A stretch of DNA of 64,000 bases from contig JAJUJL010000010.1 of the NCBI GenBank assembly GCA_029265355.1, positions 101,617 to 165,616 of the forward strand. The letters are read 5' to 3'. This stretch comes from Chloroflexota bacterium. Lineage in GTDB: Bacteria > Chloroflexota > Anaerolineae > Anaerolineales > UBA4823. Below the pieces are notes generated by a model that did no database searches, had not been told where the DNA came from, and saw only the letters and a program-made list of their open reading frames with translations. The translations under genes were made by a program, and so were the position numbers. Shown piece after piece: positions 22,655-31,768 of the stretch (position 1 is the stretch's first letter; the number at the start of each line of letters is the position of its first letter).

Positions 22655-23328
22655 TGCGCCTCCACGGGGAAGATTGGTTCAGGCGAGCCGAGCACGGGCA
22701 GCGGCCTGGTAATATGAATGTCCAGCAGCGCGACCGCGGTGGCAAAGGTCTCGCGGATATTCCACAAGAGCAGCGAGCGCGCCAGGTAGCGGTAGTGATT
22801 CGCTGGTACGCCCTGGGTGATGATCCCCATTTGGGCGCAGGTGTACAGGGCGCGCGGCAGGTGGAAGGGCTGGGTAACCACCACCGCCTGCTGCAAGCCA
22901 AAGATATGCGCAGCGCGGTAGCAGGTATCATAGGTGCGCCGCCCAGCGTAATCCAGAACGATGGCTTCATCTGGCACACCCAGGCTCAAGGCGTAGTTGC
23001 GCATGGCGCCGGGTTCGTTATAGTCCTCGAAACGATTGTCGCCGCTCATCAGCAGCCGGTCGACTTTACCGGCGAAGTAAAGGTTGGCCGCGGTCTGGAT
23101 GCGATCGCGCAGCACCGTCGTCGGCGCGCCGTCGCGGCGCAAACCAGCGCCAAAAACGATGGCTGCCCGGCCGCTGTTTGGATGTTTTGCCGGCAGCTCC
23201 TCGGGTGGATAAATGCGCTGCGAGGCATAGATGGCGGTGATCAGGCGCGGCGTAACCAGCGCCAGCAATGCAGCCAACGACAGCCAGAGTGCCAGGCGCG
23301 ACACAAATCGAAGTAACTTGTTCAGCAT
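22651..23328 (-). CDS. DUF218 membrane protein (SanA/YdcF-like)
   Basis: The 225-residue product has one N-terminal membrane helix (about residues 8-30) followed by a DUF218 fold: AIVFGAGLRRDGAPTTVLRDR, LLMSGDN, and VVVTQPFHLPRALYTC. SanA-type proteins affect envelope permeability; the biochemical role is unsettled. A frame from 23472 would add 48 unrelated residues crossing the folC promoter, so the ATG at 23328 is chosen. It has a TAAAAT box 8 nt upstream (possibly leaderless). Confidence 0.85.
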   Translation of the reverse strand: MLNKLLRFVSRLALWLSLAALLALVTPRLITAIYASQRIYPPEELPAKHPNSGRAAIVFGAGLRRDGAPTTVLRDRIQTAANLYFAGKVDRLLMSGDNRFEDYNEPGAMRNYALSLGVPDEAIVLDYAGRRTYDTCYRAAHIFGLQQAVVVTQPFHLPRALYTCAQMGIITQGVPANHYRYLARSLLLWNIRETFATAVALLDIHITRPLPVLGSPEPIFPVEAQ

Positions 23329-23336
23329 AGACACTG

Positions 23337-23342
23337 ATTTTA
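23337..23342 (-). promoter_or_regulatory. -10-like box, probable leaderless promoter for DUF218 gene
   Basis: TAAAAT on the minus strand ends 8 nt before the DUF218 ATG. The divergent folC promoter lies about 90 nt away. Confidence 0.45.
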
Positions 23343-23429
23343 CCAAAACACTCCCAGATTCGCCGCAAGTGCGTGACGACCATCCAAAACGCTGCGTAGA
23401 TTGGCCTTGCACCTGAAGGTTCATGGGAT

Positions 23430-23435
23430 TACAAT
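23430..23435 (+). promoter_or_regulatory. -10-like box, probable leaderless folC promoter
   Basis: TACAAT ends 9 nt before the folC ATG at 23445, with no Shine-Dalgarno sequence between. Confidence 0.45.
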
Positions 23436-23444
23436 CGCGAGGCA

Positions 23445-24830
23445 ATGAACATCGAACCCTCTTACCAGGCAACCCTCGATTATCTTTACAGCTTCGTTGA
23501 CTACAGCCTGACGCGCTCCGACCGCTACACCGCGGAAAAGTTCGACCTGGGGCGGATGCGTCACTTTGTCGAGAAGCTGGGACGGCCCGATCAGAAGTAC
23601 CCGATTATCCACATTGCGGGCACCAAGGGCAAAGGCTCGGTCTCAGCCATGTGCAGCCGCGTGCTCCAGGCACAGGGATACCGCGTGGGCCTGTACACTT
23701 CTCCGCACTTGCATGACTATGCTGAGCGCATCCAAGTGAACCAGGAGCCCATCGCCCATGCCGACCTGGTGGCATTGGTTGAGGAATTGCGCCCGGTGTT
23801 TGCCTCGATCCCAGAATTGACCACCTTCGAAATCACAACCGGGCTGGCGATGGTCTATTTTGCGCGCGAGCAGGTGGATGTGGCGGTGCTGGAGGTGGGG
23901 CTGGGCGGCAGGCTGGATGCCACCAACGTGGTCACCCCCGTTGTTTCAGTGATCACCTCCATATCGTTTGATCACATGTTTCTATTGGGCGATACACTGG
24001 CGGCGATTGCTGGGGAAAAATGCGGTATCATTAAGCCGGGCATACCGGTGGTGAGCGCTCCTCAGCATGAGGAAGCTCGCATCGTGATCGAACGCCGCGC
24101 CAAAGAGCTTGGCGCTGCGTTGGTGCAGGTGGGTAAAGACTACCTGTATGCGCCGGTTTCACACTCGCTGGGGGGCCAAAGTATGCTGATCTGGCCGGCG
24201 AGCGAGCAGCCCCTGGTCAATGAGTTCATCGAGTCGGGCGGCTTGATCGAGTGGGAGCCTACCCGGTTGAATTTATCGCTGTTGGGCTATCACCAGGTTG
24301 AGAATGCAGCCACGGCGTATGCAGCCTTGCAGGTTTTCCGCCAGCGCTCGCTCCCCATCAGCGCGCCGGCAATGCAGGAAGGCTTTGCCAGGACCGCCTG
24401 GCCTGGACGTTTCGAGATTTTGCAACACAGCCCGGTGGTCGTGTTAGACTCGGCTCACAACCGTGACTCAGCGCGCAAGTTGCGCCTGGCTTTGGACGAT
24501 TATTTTCCCGGGCGATCGGTGATCATGGTGTTTGGCGCATCCGAGGATAAAGATGTGCATGGCATGTTTGCTGAGCTCATGCCGCGCGTGCGGCAAGTCG
24601 TGGCAACAAAATCGTTTCATCCGCGTGCCATGGAAGCCGAGCGCCTGGTTGAGTTGGCTCACCAATTTGGACGGCCAGCCCTGATCGTGCCGGATGTGGG
24701 TGATGCATTGAACGAAGCCCTGCGGCTGGCATCCGGCGACGACCTGGTGCTGGTGACGGGCAGTATATTTGTCGCCGCTGGAGCGCGTGAAGCCTGGCTG
24801 GCAAGAAAGCATTTGCCGGTGCAGGTATAA
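23445..24830 (+). CDS. folC: Folylpolyglutamate synthase / dihydrofolate synthase FolC
   Basis: The 461-residue protein carries the Mur-ligase-like ATP motif GTKGKGS (59-65). Family motifs follow: SPHLHDYAERIQVNQEPI, LEVGLGGRLDATNVV, SISFDHMFLLGDTLAAIAGEKCGIIKPG and VVLDSAHNRDSA. It adds glutamate to folates and in many bacteria also makes dihydrofolate from dihydropteroate. Length is typical. The lon gene starts 22 nt downstream on the same strand, so the two are probably co-transcribed. Confidence 0.96.
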   Translation: MNIEPSYQATLDYLYSFVDYSLTRSDRYTAEKFDLGRMRHFVEKLGRPDQKYPIIHIAGTKGKGSVSAMCSRVLQAQGYRVGLYTSPHLHDYAERIQVNQEPIAHADLVALVEELRPVFASIPELTTFEITTGLAMVYFAREQVDVAVLEVGLGGRLDATNVVTPVVSVITSISFDHMFLLGDTLAAIAGEKCGIIKPGIPVVSAPQHEEARIVIERRAKELGAALVQVGKDYLYAPVSHSLGGQSMLIWPASEQPLVNEFIESGGLIEWEPTRLNLSLLGYHQVENAATAYAALQVFRQRSLPISAPAMQEGFARTAWPGRFEILQHSPVVVLDSAHNRDSARKLRLALDDYFPGRSVIMVFGASEDKDVHGMFAELMPRVRQVVATKSFHPRAMEAERLVELAHQFGRPALIVPDVGDALNEALRLASGDDLVLVTGSIFVAAGAREAWLARKHLPVQV

Positions 24831-24852
24831 GGCGATCCATGCTGGAGAATGA

Positions 24853-27411
24853 ATGATGAGAAATCGAGACTGGTATTTTAACGACGATGAAGACGATTTT
24901 GGCGAGGCTTTGCACCGTCGCACCGAAGAGCTGTACAGTATCCCCGATTCCCCTACCGATGAAGAGGGCTTGATCGAATGCCCGGTCATACCCCTGCGTG
25001 ACCTGGTCGTTTTTCCGCACATGGTATCGCCGATCTTTGTGGGGCGCGAGTCGACGCTGCTGGCCATCGAGGATGCTCAAGAAAACGATCAAACGGTGGT
25101 CGCGCTGACTCAAAAGGACTCGGATGAAGAAAACCCGGGTCCCGAGGATTTCCTGATGATCGGTGTGGAAATTGCGGTTGGGCGCTTGTTGCACATGCCC
25201 GATGGCTCCAGTTCTGCCCTGGCCCAGGGACGCCGACGTGTTGAAGTGATCGAGTTCACCCAACTCAAACCCTATATGCGGGTGCGAGCGCGTCCAATCT
25301 ACGAGGTTGGCGAACCTGACCGGCAAACCGATGCGACGATGCGCACTGCGCTGGAGATGTTCCAGAAGTGCGTCCAGTTGGATCGCAGCCTGCCCGAAGA
25401 AGCGTACCTGTACGCCCTCAACATCGATGAACCTGGCTGGCTTGCCGATATGATGATCACTTCGCTGGCGCCGCCGTTGGAAGACCGCCTGGAGCTGCTG
25501 GAGGTGATCGATCCTTTGGAGCGGCTGCGGCGGGTGATCAAGCTGCTGGCGCGTGAAGTGGATGTCTTGGAGCTGGAAGACGAGATCCACAGCCGCGCCC
25601 AATCCGAAGTGGACCGCACGCAGCGCGAGTTTTACCTGCGCGAGCAGATGAAAGCCATCCAAACTGAGCTGGGCGAAGGGGATATCTGGTCGCGTGAAAT
25701 CCAGGAACTGCGCAATCGCATCGAGCACACCGAGCTTCCCATTGAGGTGAAAGCGCGGGCGGAGAAAGAACTCGATCGCCTGGGGCAAATGCCGCCGATG
25801 TCTCCCGAAGTCGGTATCATCCGCACCTACCTGGATTGGATCCTGGACTTACCCTGGAGCGAGAAATCCGAAGACAACCTGGATGTGCGCCATGCGGCGG
25901 AGGTGCTGGAGGGAGAGCATTTCGGACTGCCGCGCGCCAAGGAGCGCATCCTTGAGTATATCGCGGTGCGCAGCCTGCGCCCCCGCCGCCTGCGGCAGCC
26001 AATCCTGTGCTTCGTTGGACCGCCAGGCACCGGCAAAACTTCCTTGGGACGCTCAATTGCCGAGGCTTTGGGGCGCAAATTTGTGCGCCTCTCGCTGGGC
26101 GGTGTGCGCGACGAGGCAGAAATACGCGGCCACCGGCGCACATACATCGGCGCGCTACCTGGGCGCATCCTGCAAACCATGCGGCGGGCAGGAACGTGCA
26201 ACCCGCTGTTCATGTTGGACGAGGTGGATAAGCTGGGGCAGGATTTTCGCGGCGACCCGGCAGCCGCTCTCTTGGAAGTGCTCGACCCAGAACAAAACTA
26301 CGCCTTCTCAGACCATTACCTGGAATTGCCCTATGACCTGTCGCAGGTCATGTTCATCACCACCGCCAACAATCCCGCCAACATTCCGGCGGCGCTTCTC
26401 GACCGGATGGAAGTGATCGAATTCCCGGGGTACATCGAAGAGGAGAAACTGGAAATCGCCACGCGCTTTTTGCTGCCGCGCCAGTTGGAAGAGAACGGAC
26501 TGGAAGAGGGCGAGGTGCGCCTGTCTGTGCAGGCGCTGCAACGCATCATCCGCGAGTACACCTATGAAGCGGGCGTGCGCAACCTGGAACGGGAGATTGG
26601 GCGCGTCATTCGCAAGATTGCGCGGCTCAAAGCCGAGGGCAAGCGTTTCCCAAACATGGTTGGCTCAGCCAACATCGAGAAATTCCTGGGACCGCCCCAG
26701 TTTTTCAACCTGGAAGCCGAAAGACAGAACGAGGTTGGCGTTGCCACAGCCGTTGCCTGGACCGAAAATGGCGGCGAGATCATGCCCGTGGAAGTGCTGC
26801 TGATGGATGGCAAAGGCAACTTGCAAATCACAGGCCAGATCGGCAATGTGATGCAAGAGTCGGTGCAGGCTGCCTTCTCCTACTTGAAATCACGCTCGGT
26901 GGAGTATGGCATCGATCCGGAGATCTATGACCAGGTGGACATTCACCTGCACATTCCGGAGGGCGCTATTCCCAAGGATGGTCCGAGCGCTGGCGTGACG
27001 ATCACCACGGCATTGGTCTCTGCCTTCACCGGTCGAGAAGTCTACCGGGAAGTGGGCATGACGGGCGAAATCACGCTGCGCGGCAGGGTGTTGCCAGTGG
27101 GCGGCGTGCGCGAAAAGGTGTTGGCAGCCCACCGCGCCGGGTTGAAGACAGTGATCTTGCCGAAGCGCAATCTAAAGGATTTGATCGATGTGCCAAAGCG
27201 GGCGCGCAGCGAAGTTCGCATTGTCCCCGTTGAGCATGTCGAGCAAGTGCTCGAGATTGCCCTGGCGCCGGCGCGGGCTGCAAAACCTCGCCGCCCGCGG
27301 AAGCCTGCTCCAGAGCAGGGCGAAGCCAGGTCGGAAAACGTGGCTCAAAAACCTGTCCTTGTTCGCCGCAAAGGAGATACCCCCGGAGCGGCAGTGACGC
27401 CCTCTGCTTGA
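24853..27411 (+). CDS. lon: ATP-dependent protease Lon
   Basis: The 852-residue protein has an N-terminal substrate-recognition domain (VIPLRDLVVFPHMVSPIFVGR), an AAA+ module with Walker A GPPGTGKTSLG and Walker B MLDEVDKLG, and a C-terminal protease domain. The dyad is Ser712 in KDGPSAGVT and Lys755 in GGVREKVLAA, 43 residues apart as in other Lon proteases. It degrades misfolded and regulatory proteins in the cytoplasm. About 40 Lys/Arg/Pro-rich residues extend past the normal C-terminus, perhaps for nucleic-acid or polyphosphate contact. It follows folC by 22 nt. Confidence 0.98.
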   Translation: MMRNRDWYFNDDEDDFGEALHRRTEELYSIPDSPTDEEGLIECPVIPLRDLVVFPHMVSPIFVGRESTLLAIEDAQENDQTVVALTQKDSDEENPGPEDFLMIGVEIAVGRLLHMPDGSSSALAQGRRRVEVIEFTQLKPYMRVRARPIYEVGEPDRQTDATMRTALEMFQKCVQLDRSLPEEAYLYALNIDEPGWLADMMITSLAPPLEDRLELLEVIDPLERLRRVIKLLAREVDVLELEDEIHSRAQSEVDRTQREFYLREQMKAIQTELGEGDIWSREIQELRNRIEHTELPIEVKARAEKELDRLGQMPPMSPEVGIIRTYLDWILDLPWSEKSEDNLDVRHAAEVLEGEHFGLPRAKERILEYIAVRSLRPRRLRQPILCFVGPPGTGKTSLGRSIAEALGRKFVRLSLGGVRDEAEIRGHRRTYIGALPGRILQTMRRAGTCNPLFMLDEVDKLGQDFRGDPAAALLEVLDPEQNYAFSDHYLELPYDLSQVMFITTANNPANIPAALLDRMEVIEFPGYIEEEKLEIATRFLLPRQLEENGLEEGEVRLSVQALQRIIREYTYEAGVRNLEREIGRVIRKIARLKAEGKRFPNMVGSANIEKFLGPPQFFNLEAERQNEVGVATAVAWTENGGEIMPVEVLLMDGKGNLQITGQIGNVMQESVQAAFSYLKSRSVEYGIDPEIYDQVDIHLHIPEGAIPKDGPSAGVTITTALVSAFTGREVYREVGMTGEITLRGRVLPVGGVREKVLAAHRAGLKTVILPKRNLKDLIDVPKRARSEVRIVPVEHVEQVLEIALAPARAAKPRRPRKPAPEQGEARSENVAQKPVLVRRKGDTPGAAVTPSA

Positions 27412-27454
27412 GCGCGCCCAGGGCGGTGAGCATCGCTGTGGTGAGCGCCAGGTT

Positions 27455-28864
27455 ATGACGACTCTGGGGCAAGCGGAAAATTTCGCATTGCAGTTGGCTC
27501 AAGGAATGAGCCAGTGTTTGCATTGGTTCCCGGAGGATGTCTCCCCCGAGCGCCTGGCGCAGGTGCTGGTGGGGATGGCGAACACGCAGGGCGGCAGCGT
27601 CCTGCTCGGCGTAGCGCCGCGTTCAGCACAGGTGTTGGGCGTGTCAGATATCCCCGGCCTGATGGATTGCGTTTTTCAAGCCATGCTCCTGGCAGATCCA
27701 GCTTTGATCTTGCCTCTCCCCGAAGTGATCCACCTGCAAGAAAAAGCGCTGCTGCACATCCAGGTGCCTGCCGGGTTGCCGCATGTGTACAGCCTGCAGG
27801 GGCGCTACCTGGGTCGTGATCGAACGCAAACCAACCCCCTGCCAGCGCGGCAATTGCGCAGGCTGCTGGTGGAGAGGGGCGCGATCCAATTCGAGTCCTT
27901 GTGCCCTCCCGGCGCGAGCCTAAAAGACCTCGACGAGGCGCAAATCGAGGCTTACCTGAAGCTGGTTTCCTGGCCGGCGCACGAACCCGCCGAGCAGGTG
28001 TTGTTGCGCCGCGGTTGTTTGCGCCAGGGCAACGGCGAGGCTGGCAGCGCACAACGCTTGCAGCCCACATTTGCCGGGCTGCTGCTTTTCGGAAAGCAAC
28101 CTCAGCGCTGGTTGCCGAACGCCACCTTGCTGGCGGCGCGGTTTACCGGGTCGAGCTTTTCCGATCGTTTCATCAAGCAAGAGATTGGCGGAACGCTGCC
28201 GCAACAGCTTCAACAGGCCGAAGTATTCCTCCAAGAAAATATCCGCCGCGTGGTGCGCATGGTGGGTATGGCGCATCAAGAGACTCCGGAATATCCTTTC
28301 GAGGCCGTGCGTGAGCTTTTGGTCAACGCAGTTGCCCATCGCGACTATAACATCCAGGGCGACAACATTCACCTGAACCTGTTCAGCGACCGGATCGAAG
28401 TGCAATCACCCGGGGGGCTGCCGGGGCCAGTGAACCTGCAAAACCTGCTGCAGGCGCGCTTCTCGCGCAATGTGGTCATCGTGCAGGTTTTAGCGGACCT
28501 GGGGTATGTCGAACGCCTGGGCTATGGCCTGGATCGGGTGGTCAGCGCAGCCCGCCAGCATGGCTTGCCGGCTCCCATCTTCGAGGAAATTGCCGGAACC
28601 TTTCGCGCCACGCTGATGGCTGCCACGCCCATGATGAGAATGCCCGAAAAGGTGAACCTTGCGGCGCACCCTGACCTGAATCCCCGCCAGCAAGCGGCGC
28701 TGTCGTTCCTGGGTGTCAGGCCGCGCATCACCAACCGCGATCTGCAGGAATTGTGCCCGGATGTGCACGCCGAAACCATACGCCGCGATCTGGTCGACAT
28801 GGTCTCGCGAGGTCTGCTGATCAAGGTGGGCGATAAGAAATCCACCTATTACATTCTCAAGTAA
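27455..28864 (+). CDS. AlbA_2 / HATPase-c-4 transcriptional-regulator-like protein (COG2865 type)
   Basis: The 469-residue product has an N-terminal AlbA_2-like domain (LVGMANTQGGSVLLGV). A divergent HATPase domain follows (AVRELLVNAVAHRDYNIQGDNI, FSDRIEVQSPGGLPGPV and GYVERLGYGLDRV). A C-terminal winged helix completes it (ITNRDLQEL...ETIRRDLVDMVSRGLL). Such proteins are often annotated as RecG-like helicases or transcriptional regulators, but there is no helicase motif. The winged helix argues for DNA binding. It starts 43 nt after lon, possibly in the same transcript. Confidence 0.85.
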   Translation: MTTLGQAENFALQLAQGMSQCLHWFPEDVSPERLAQVLVGMANTQGGSVLLGVAPRSAQVLGVSDIPGLMDCVFQAMLLADPALILPLPEVIHLQEKALLHIQVPAGLPHVYSLQGRYLGRDRTQTNPLPARQLRRLLVERGAIQFESLCPPGASLKDLDEAQIEAYLKLVSWPAHEPAEQVLLRRGCLRQGNGEAGSAQRLQPTFAGLLLFGKQPQRWLPNATLLAARFTGSSFSDRFIKQEIGGTLPQQLQQAEVFLQENIRRVVRMVGMAHQETPEYPFEAVRELLVNAVAHRDYNIQGDNIHLNLFSDRIEVQSPGGLPGPVNLQNLLQARFSRNVVIVQVLADLGYVERLGYGLDRVVSAARQHGLPAPIFEEIAGTFRATLMAATPMMRMPEKVNLAAHPDLNPRQQAALSFLGVRPRITNRDLQELCPDVHAETIRRDLVDMVSRGLLIKVGDKKSTYYILK

Positions 28865-28866
28865 AC

Positions 28867-28892
28867 GCCTCCCGATCAAAAGCTCGGGAGGC
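28867..28892. terminator. Hairpin terminator between convergent genes
   Basis: GCCTCCCGA pairs perfectly with TCGGGAGGC around an 8-nt loop. It directly follows the COG2865-type gene and faces the end of the sugar dehydrogenase gene. U-tract is weak in both directions. Confidence 0.55.
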
Positions 28893-28921
28893 ATTCGGGC
28901 AAGCAGGTTCGCTACCCGCGT

Positions 28922-30223
28922 TCAGGGCGCCAGGGTGGAGCCGAGCTGGTAGACTCTCCCGGTCTCTACGCTTGAATAATCCACCGTGGTGAAGTATAAG
29001 TTGCCATCCTCGCCCTCGCCGAAACTGGTGATGCGCCGGCCCACGTTGTCGCTGTACAGGTTTGCTTCCCAACCGCCATTGTTGCGCAAACCCCAGATGC
29101 GCCCGCTGCCATAATCGCTGAAGAAATAAATGCCTTGCATGTTGGTGAAGATCGTTCCCCGGTAAACATATCCACCAGTAATAGCCGTCCCGGTGCTTGG
29201 CGAGTGAAGGTATTGGTAAACTGGCGGAGAATAGTTATCCGGTGTGGTGCAGCCGGTGGGCGGCTCGAAACACTGGTTGCCTTCCAGGTTGTCCCATCCG
29301 TAATTCTCGGCGCCTGGGCTGTTGGCAGGTTGGAAATCCACCTCTTCCCATTCATTCTGACCGACATCGCCAATGAACAAGTCGCCGGTCTGGCGGTCGA
29401 AGGAGAAACGCCAGGGGTTGCGCAGCCCCAAAGCCCACACCTCAGGGCGTGCGTCGCTCACACCCAGGAACGGATTGGAAGCTGGAATTTCGTACATCAT
29501 CGGGTTGGCGTTGGCGCTGGCGATGTGCGGCAAAAAGATTTGATAAGGGCCGGTCACCTGGGAGCTGCGCGCCATTTCGACATCGATGCGCAAAATTTTC
29601 CCCATCAGCGAGGCGGGATTCTGGGCGTTCTCGAAGGGATCGCCGGCAAATCCGCCGTCGCCGGTGGCGATGTACAGGAAGCCATCTTTGGGGCCGAACA
29701 TGAGCTGGCCCCCGTTGTGATTGGTGTAGGTGGGGTGCGCCAGGTAGAGGATGAGTTCTTCCGAGGCAGGATCTGCAACATCGGGATTGGCGCTGATATG
29801 AAAGCGGGATACCTGGTTGTCGCCGTTGAGATTGGTGTAGTACACGTAGAAATAGCCCTTGGAGGCGTAACCCGGCGGAAAGGCCACGCTCAACAGCCCT
29901 TCTTCGAATCCCCCGTTGTTGAAGAAAGGAGAGCGGACGCGATCGGTAATATCCAGGAAGAGCTTCAAAGGTTGTGCCTGCTGATGACTCTGTATCGTGC
30001 CACGCTGCTCGACGATAAACAACCGCCCACTGCCATCGCCGGCGTGGGTGACATGCACCGGCATGTGCAGGTTGGTAGTCACGGGTGTGAAAGTCAGCGT
30101 GGGCCAGGCGTCCACCTGGGCTTGAACCAGGGCCTGGTTGCTGGCAACCCAGGGCAGCCCGCAAGCCAGGATCAAGCTGATGACCAGCGTGCGCACTCTT
30201 TTAGAGGATTTTCTCAATTGCAT
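28922..30223 (-). CDS. Secreted PQQ-type sugar dehydrogenase (GSDH/YliI beta-propeller family)
   Basis: The 433-residue protein has a signal peptide (about residues 12-32) and a six-bladed propeller typical of soluble glucose/sorbosone dehydrogenases. Visible motifs are HVTHAGDGSGRLFIVEQRGTI, GLLSVAFPPGY, NHNGGQLMFGPKDGFLYIATGDGG, GLRNPWRFSFD and GDVGQNEWEEV. PQQ/Ca-dependent aldose oxidation at the cell surface is the known activity of characterised members, though many homologues lack proven cofactor. Length is normal. It is convergent with the COG2865-type gene. Confidence 0.92.
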   Translation of the reverse strand: MQLRKSSKRVRTLVISLILACGLPWVASNQALVQAQVDAWPTLTFTPVTTNLHMPVHVTHAGDGSGRLFIVEQRGTIQSHQQAQPLKLFLDITDRVRSPFFNNGGFEEGLLSVAFPPGYASKGYFYVYYTNLNGDNQVSRFHISANPDVADPASEELILYLAHPTYTNHNGGQLMFGPKDGFLYIATGDGGFAGDPFENAQNPASLMGKILRIDVEMARSSQVTGPYQIFLPHIASANANPMMYEIPASNPFLGVSDARPEVWALGLRNPWRFSFDRQTGDLFIGDVGQNEWEEVDFQPANSPGAENYGWDNLEGNQCFEPPTGCTTPDNYSPPVYQYLHSPSTGTAITGGYVYRGTIFTNMQGIYFFSDYGSGRIWGLRNNGGWEANLYSDNVGRRITSFGEGEDGNLYFTTVDYSSVETGRVYQLGSTLAP

Positions 30224-30253
30224 CTTTCACTTCCTTTTTTCTTTTGATCTTTG

Positions 30254-30311
30254 CTGTCATTGCGAGATGTTTCCATGACGCTGGAAGCGTCATCCGGTCT
30301 GGGAATGACAG
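30254..30311. repeat. Short palindromic repeat (CATTGCGAG family)
   Basis: Outer arms CTGTCATT and AATGACAG enclose a second inverted repeat, ATGACGC/GCGTCAT. The word TGTCATTGCGAG recurs in the elements at 42702 and inside the MITE-like copies at 601 and 60757. It lies upstream of the sugar dehydrogenase gene. Confidence 0.55.
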
Positions 30312-30351
30312 ATATGTCATGAGTAGACCAGCCTGTTATGATTAATTGTAT

Positions 30352-31176
30352 TCAGAAATCAGATTCTTGGCTTCGCTTCAACAGGTCAAACAGCCTGGGC
30401 ACCTGCTCCCGGATCACCGCTGGATCGGTGTAGTTGCTAAAGAAGCCTCCCACGCCACCGTATTCAAAAGCCAGCATGTGCGGTCGCGCCCACTTGCCAC
30501 GGTGCACCTGTTCCAGCACCCATTCCAGGACGCCCCAATCCTCTGGCTGGGCGGCCAAATGATCTTGCAGGCGGCCGTTGATGCGCTGCAGACCGGTGAA
30601 GTGCAATTCGCGGAGGTGTTCCACGGGCAGAGCGCACATGTAGTCGTGGGCGTCCCAGCCGAGATGGTGGGCGGCGATGCGCGCATGCGAGATGTCCAGC
30701 AGCAAGCCACAGCCAGTCTGCTCCACAACCTCCCAGATCAACTCCGGCTCGACAGACAGGCGCAGCCAGCGGCTGGCAGCGCCCCGATAGGGGATATTTT
30801 CGACGATCACGCGCGACGCTCCAAAATGCTCTGCCAAACAGCCGACCTCTTCGATGACCTCTTGCGCCACCCGGCGCAACTGTGCGGGGCTGGTGTCATC
30901 CTGGCGAATATCTGGGAAATGTTCGAGGGTGGGCGTGAGGTGAAGGTTCACGTAGCGGGTGGGGGTATCGGCCAGGATCGTATCGATCTCTTCCCAGGAA
31001 CGCCCGTCCATTTGTCCCTGGCCGGCTTTTAAGTCGAAGTGAACTGCCACGGGTCGCTGTTGGCGAGCCTGGCTGATCAGATCGGGCCAGGCAGGCGTTT
31101 TGAAGAAATCGAAATCGATGGCGCCAGATCGCAACAAGTCTGCCGCCGGATGAGAGAAGTTGAGGGCCAATTTCAT
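30352..31176 (-). CDS. MNIO/DUF692-like or xylose-isomerase-like TIM-barrel protein
   Basis: The 274-residue protein looks like a metal-binding TIM barrel. Candidate ligands are Glu in VIVENIPY, Asp and His in LLLDISHARIAAHH, His in RELHFTG, Asp-His in RLQDHL and Glu in LAFEYGG. The order and the GWDAHDYMCALPVEHLRELHF stretch resemble DUF692 (multinuclear iron oxidases that modify peptides) more than sugar isomerases. No candidate precursor peptide is adjacent. Its ATG overlaps the stop of the histidine phosphatase gene. The function is therefore open. Confidence 0.7.
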   Translation of the reverse strand: MKLALNFSHPAADLLRSGAIDFDFFKTPAWPDLISQARQQRPVAVHFDLKAGQGQMDGRSWEEIDTILADTPTRYVNLHLTPTLEHFPDIRQDDTSPAQLRRVAQEVIEEVGCLAEHFGASRVIVENIPYRGAASRWLRLSVEPELIWEVVEQTGCGLLLDISHARIAAHHLGWDAHDYMCALPVEHLRELHFTGLQRINGRLQDHLAAQPEDWGVLEWVLEQVHRGKWARPHMLAFEYGGVGGFFSNYTDPAVIREQVPRLFDLLKRSQESDF

Positions 31177-31757
31177 GGCGGGGTCTGTCCTCCAGGGTTA
31201 TTTTGAATGAGCTCCAGTCGCCAGTCGTCTTGGCGGTGGATAACCAGGAAAGCCGGCAATCCCAAATCCCGCCAGAATTCATGAGCAGACAGGTGGAAAT
31301 GTTGTGCCGTCCACAAGCTGAGCACCGTACCGTGGGTGACGACAGCCAGGTTTTGGCGCGGATAGGCCTGCAGCAGGCGCTCCAGGGCTGTAGAGAATCG
31401 CTGCAGGGCCTGGGCGCCGGTTTCTTCGCCAATGACCAGCTCGTCGGGATGGGCCAGCAGGCGGGCAACCAGGCTTTGGAATTCCGCACGCGGCAGGATA
31501 TCCAGCGTCTGCCGGTGGTGTTCTTCCAGGCCATCTGCGCACCGCCAGGGAATGCCAAGCCAGTGCGCCGTAGCCTGCGCCGTTTGCGTGGCTTTTTTCT
31601 CGTGACTGGCAATGATGCAATCCAGGGCATAGGGCATGAGATGATGAGCCAGCGGGCGACAGCGCTGCCATCCTTCTTGGGAGAGCGCCCATTCGCTGGC
31701 TGGGATGCCAGGTTGGATTTCAGGCGCGGAGTGGCGGATCAAGACCAGGTAAGGCAT
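31173..31757 (-). CDS. Histidine phosphatase family protein (phosphoglycerate-mutase-like)
   Basis: From the ATG at 31757 the product is 194 residues. It begins MPYLVLIRHSAPEIQPG with the catalytic RH motif (RHS instead of RHG). A second conserved His lies in VVTHGTVLSLW, and Glu is in ADGLEEHH. These enzymes dephosphorylate sugars, nucleotides or cofactor precursors via a phospho-histidine. The frame continues upstream to 32000, but that part lies inside mltG and is a shadow. It sits 11 nt after the mltG stop and overlaps the TIM-barrel gene. Confidence 0.85.
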   Translation of the reverse strand: MPYLVLIRHSAPEIQPGIPASEWALSQEGWQRCRPLAHHLMPYALDCIIASHEKKATQTAQATAHWLGIPWRCADGLEEHHRQTLDILPRAEFQSLVARLLAHPDELVIGEETGAQALQRFSTALERLLQAYPRQNLAVVTHGTVLSLWTAQHFHLSAHEFWRDLGLPAFLVIHRQDDWRLELIQNNPGGQTPP

Positions 31758-31768
31758 CGTCCATCCAT

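Noticed and set aside
24577..25788. 403-codon minus-strand frame
   Set aside because: Antisense to folC/lon, no recognisable motif.
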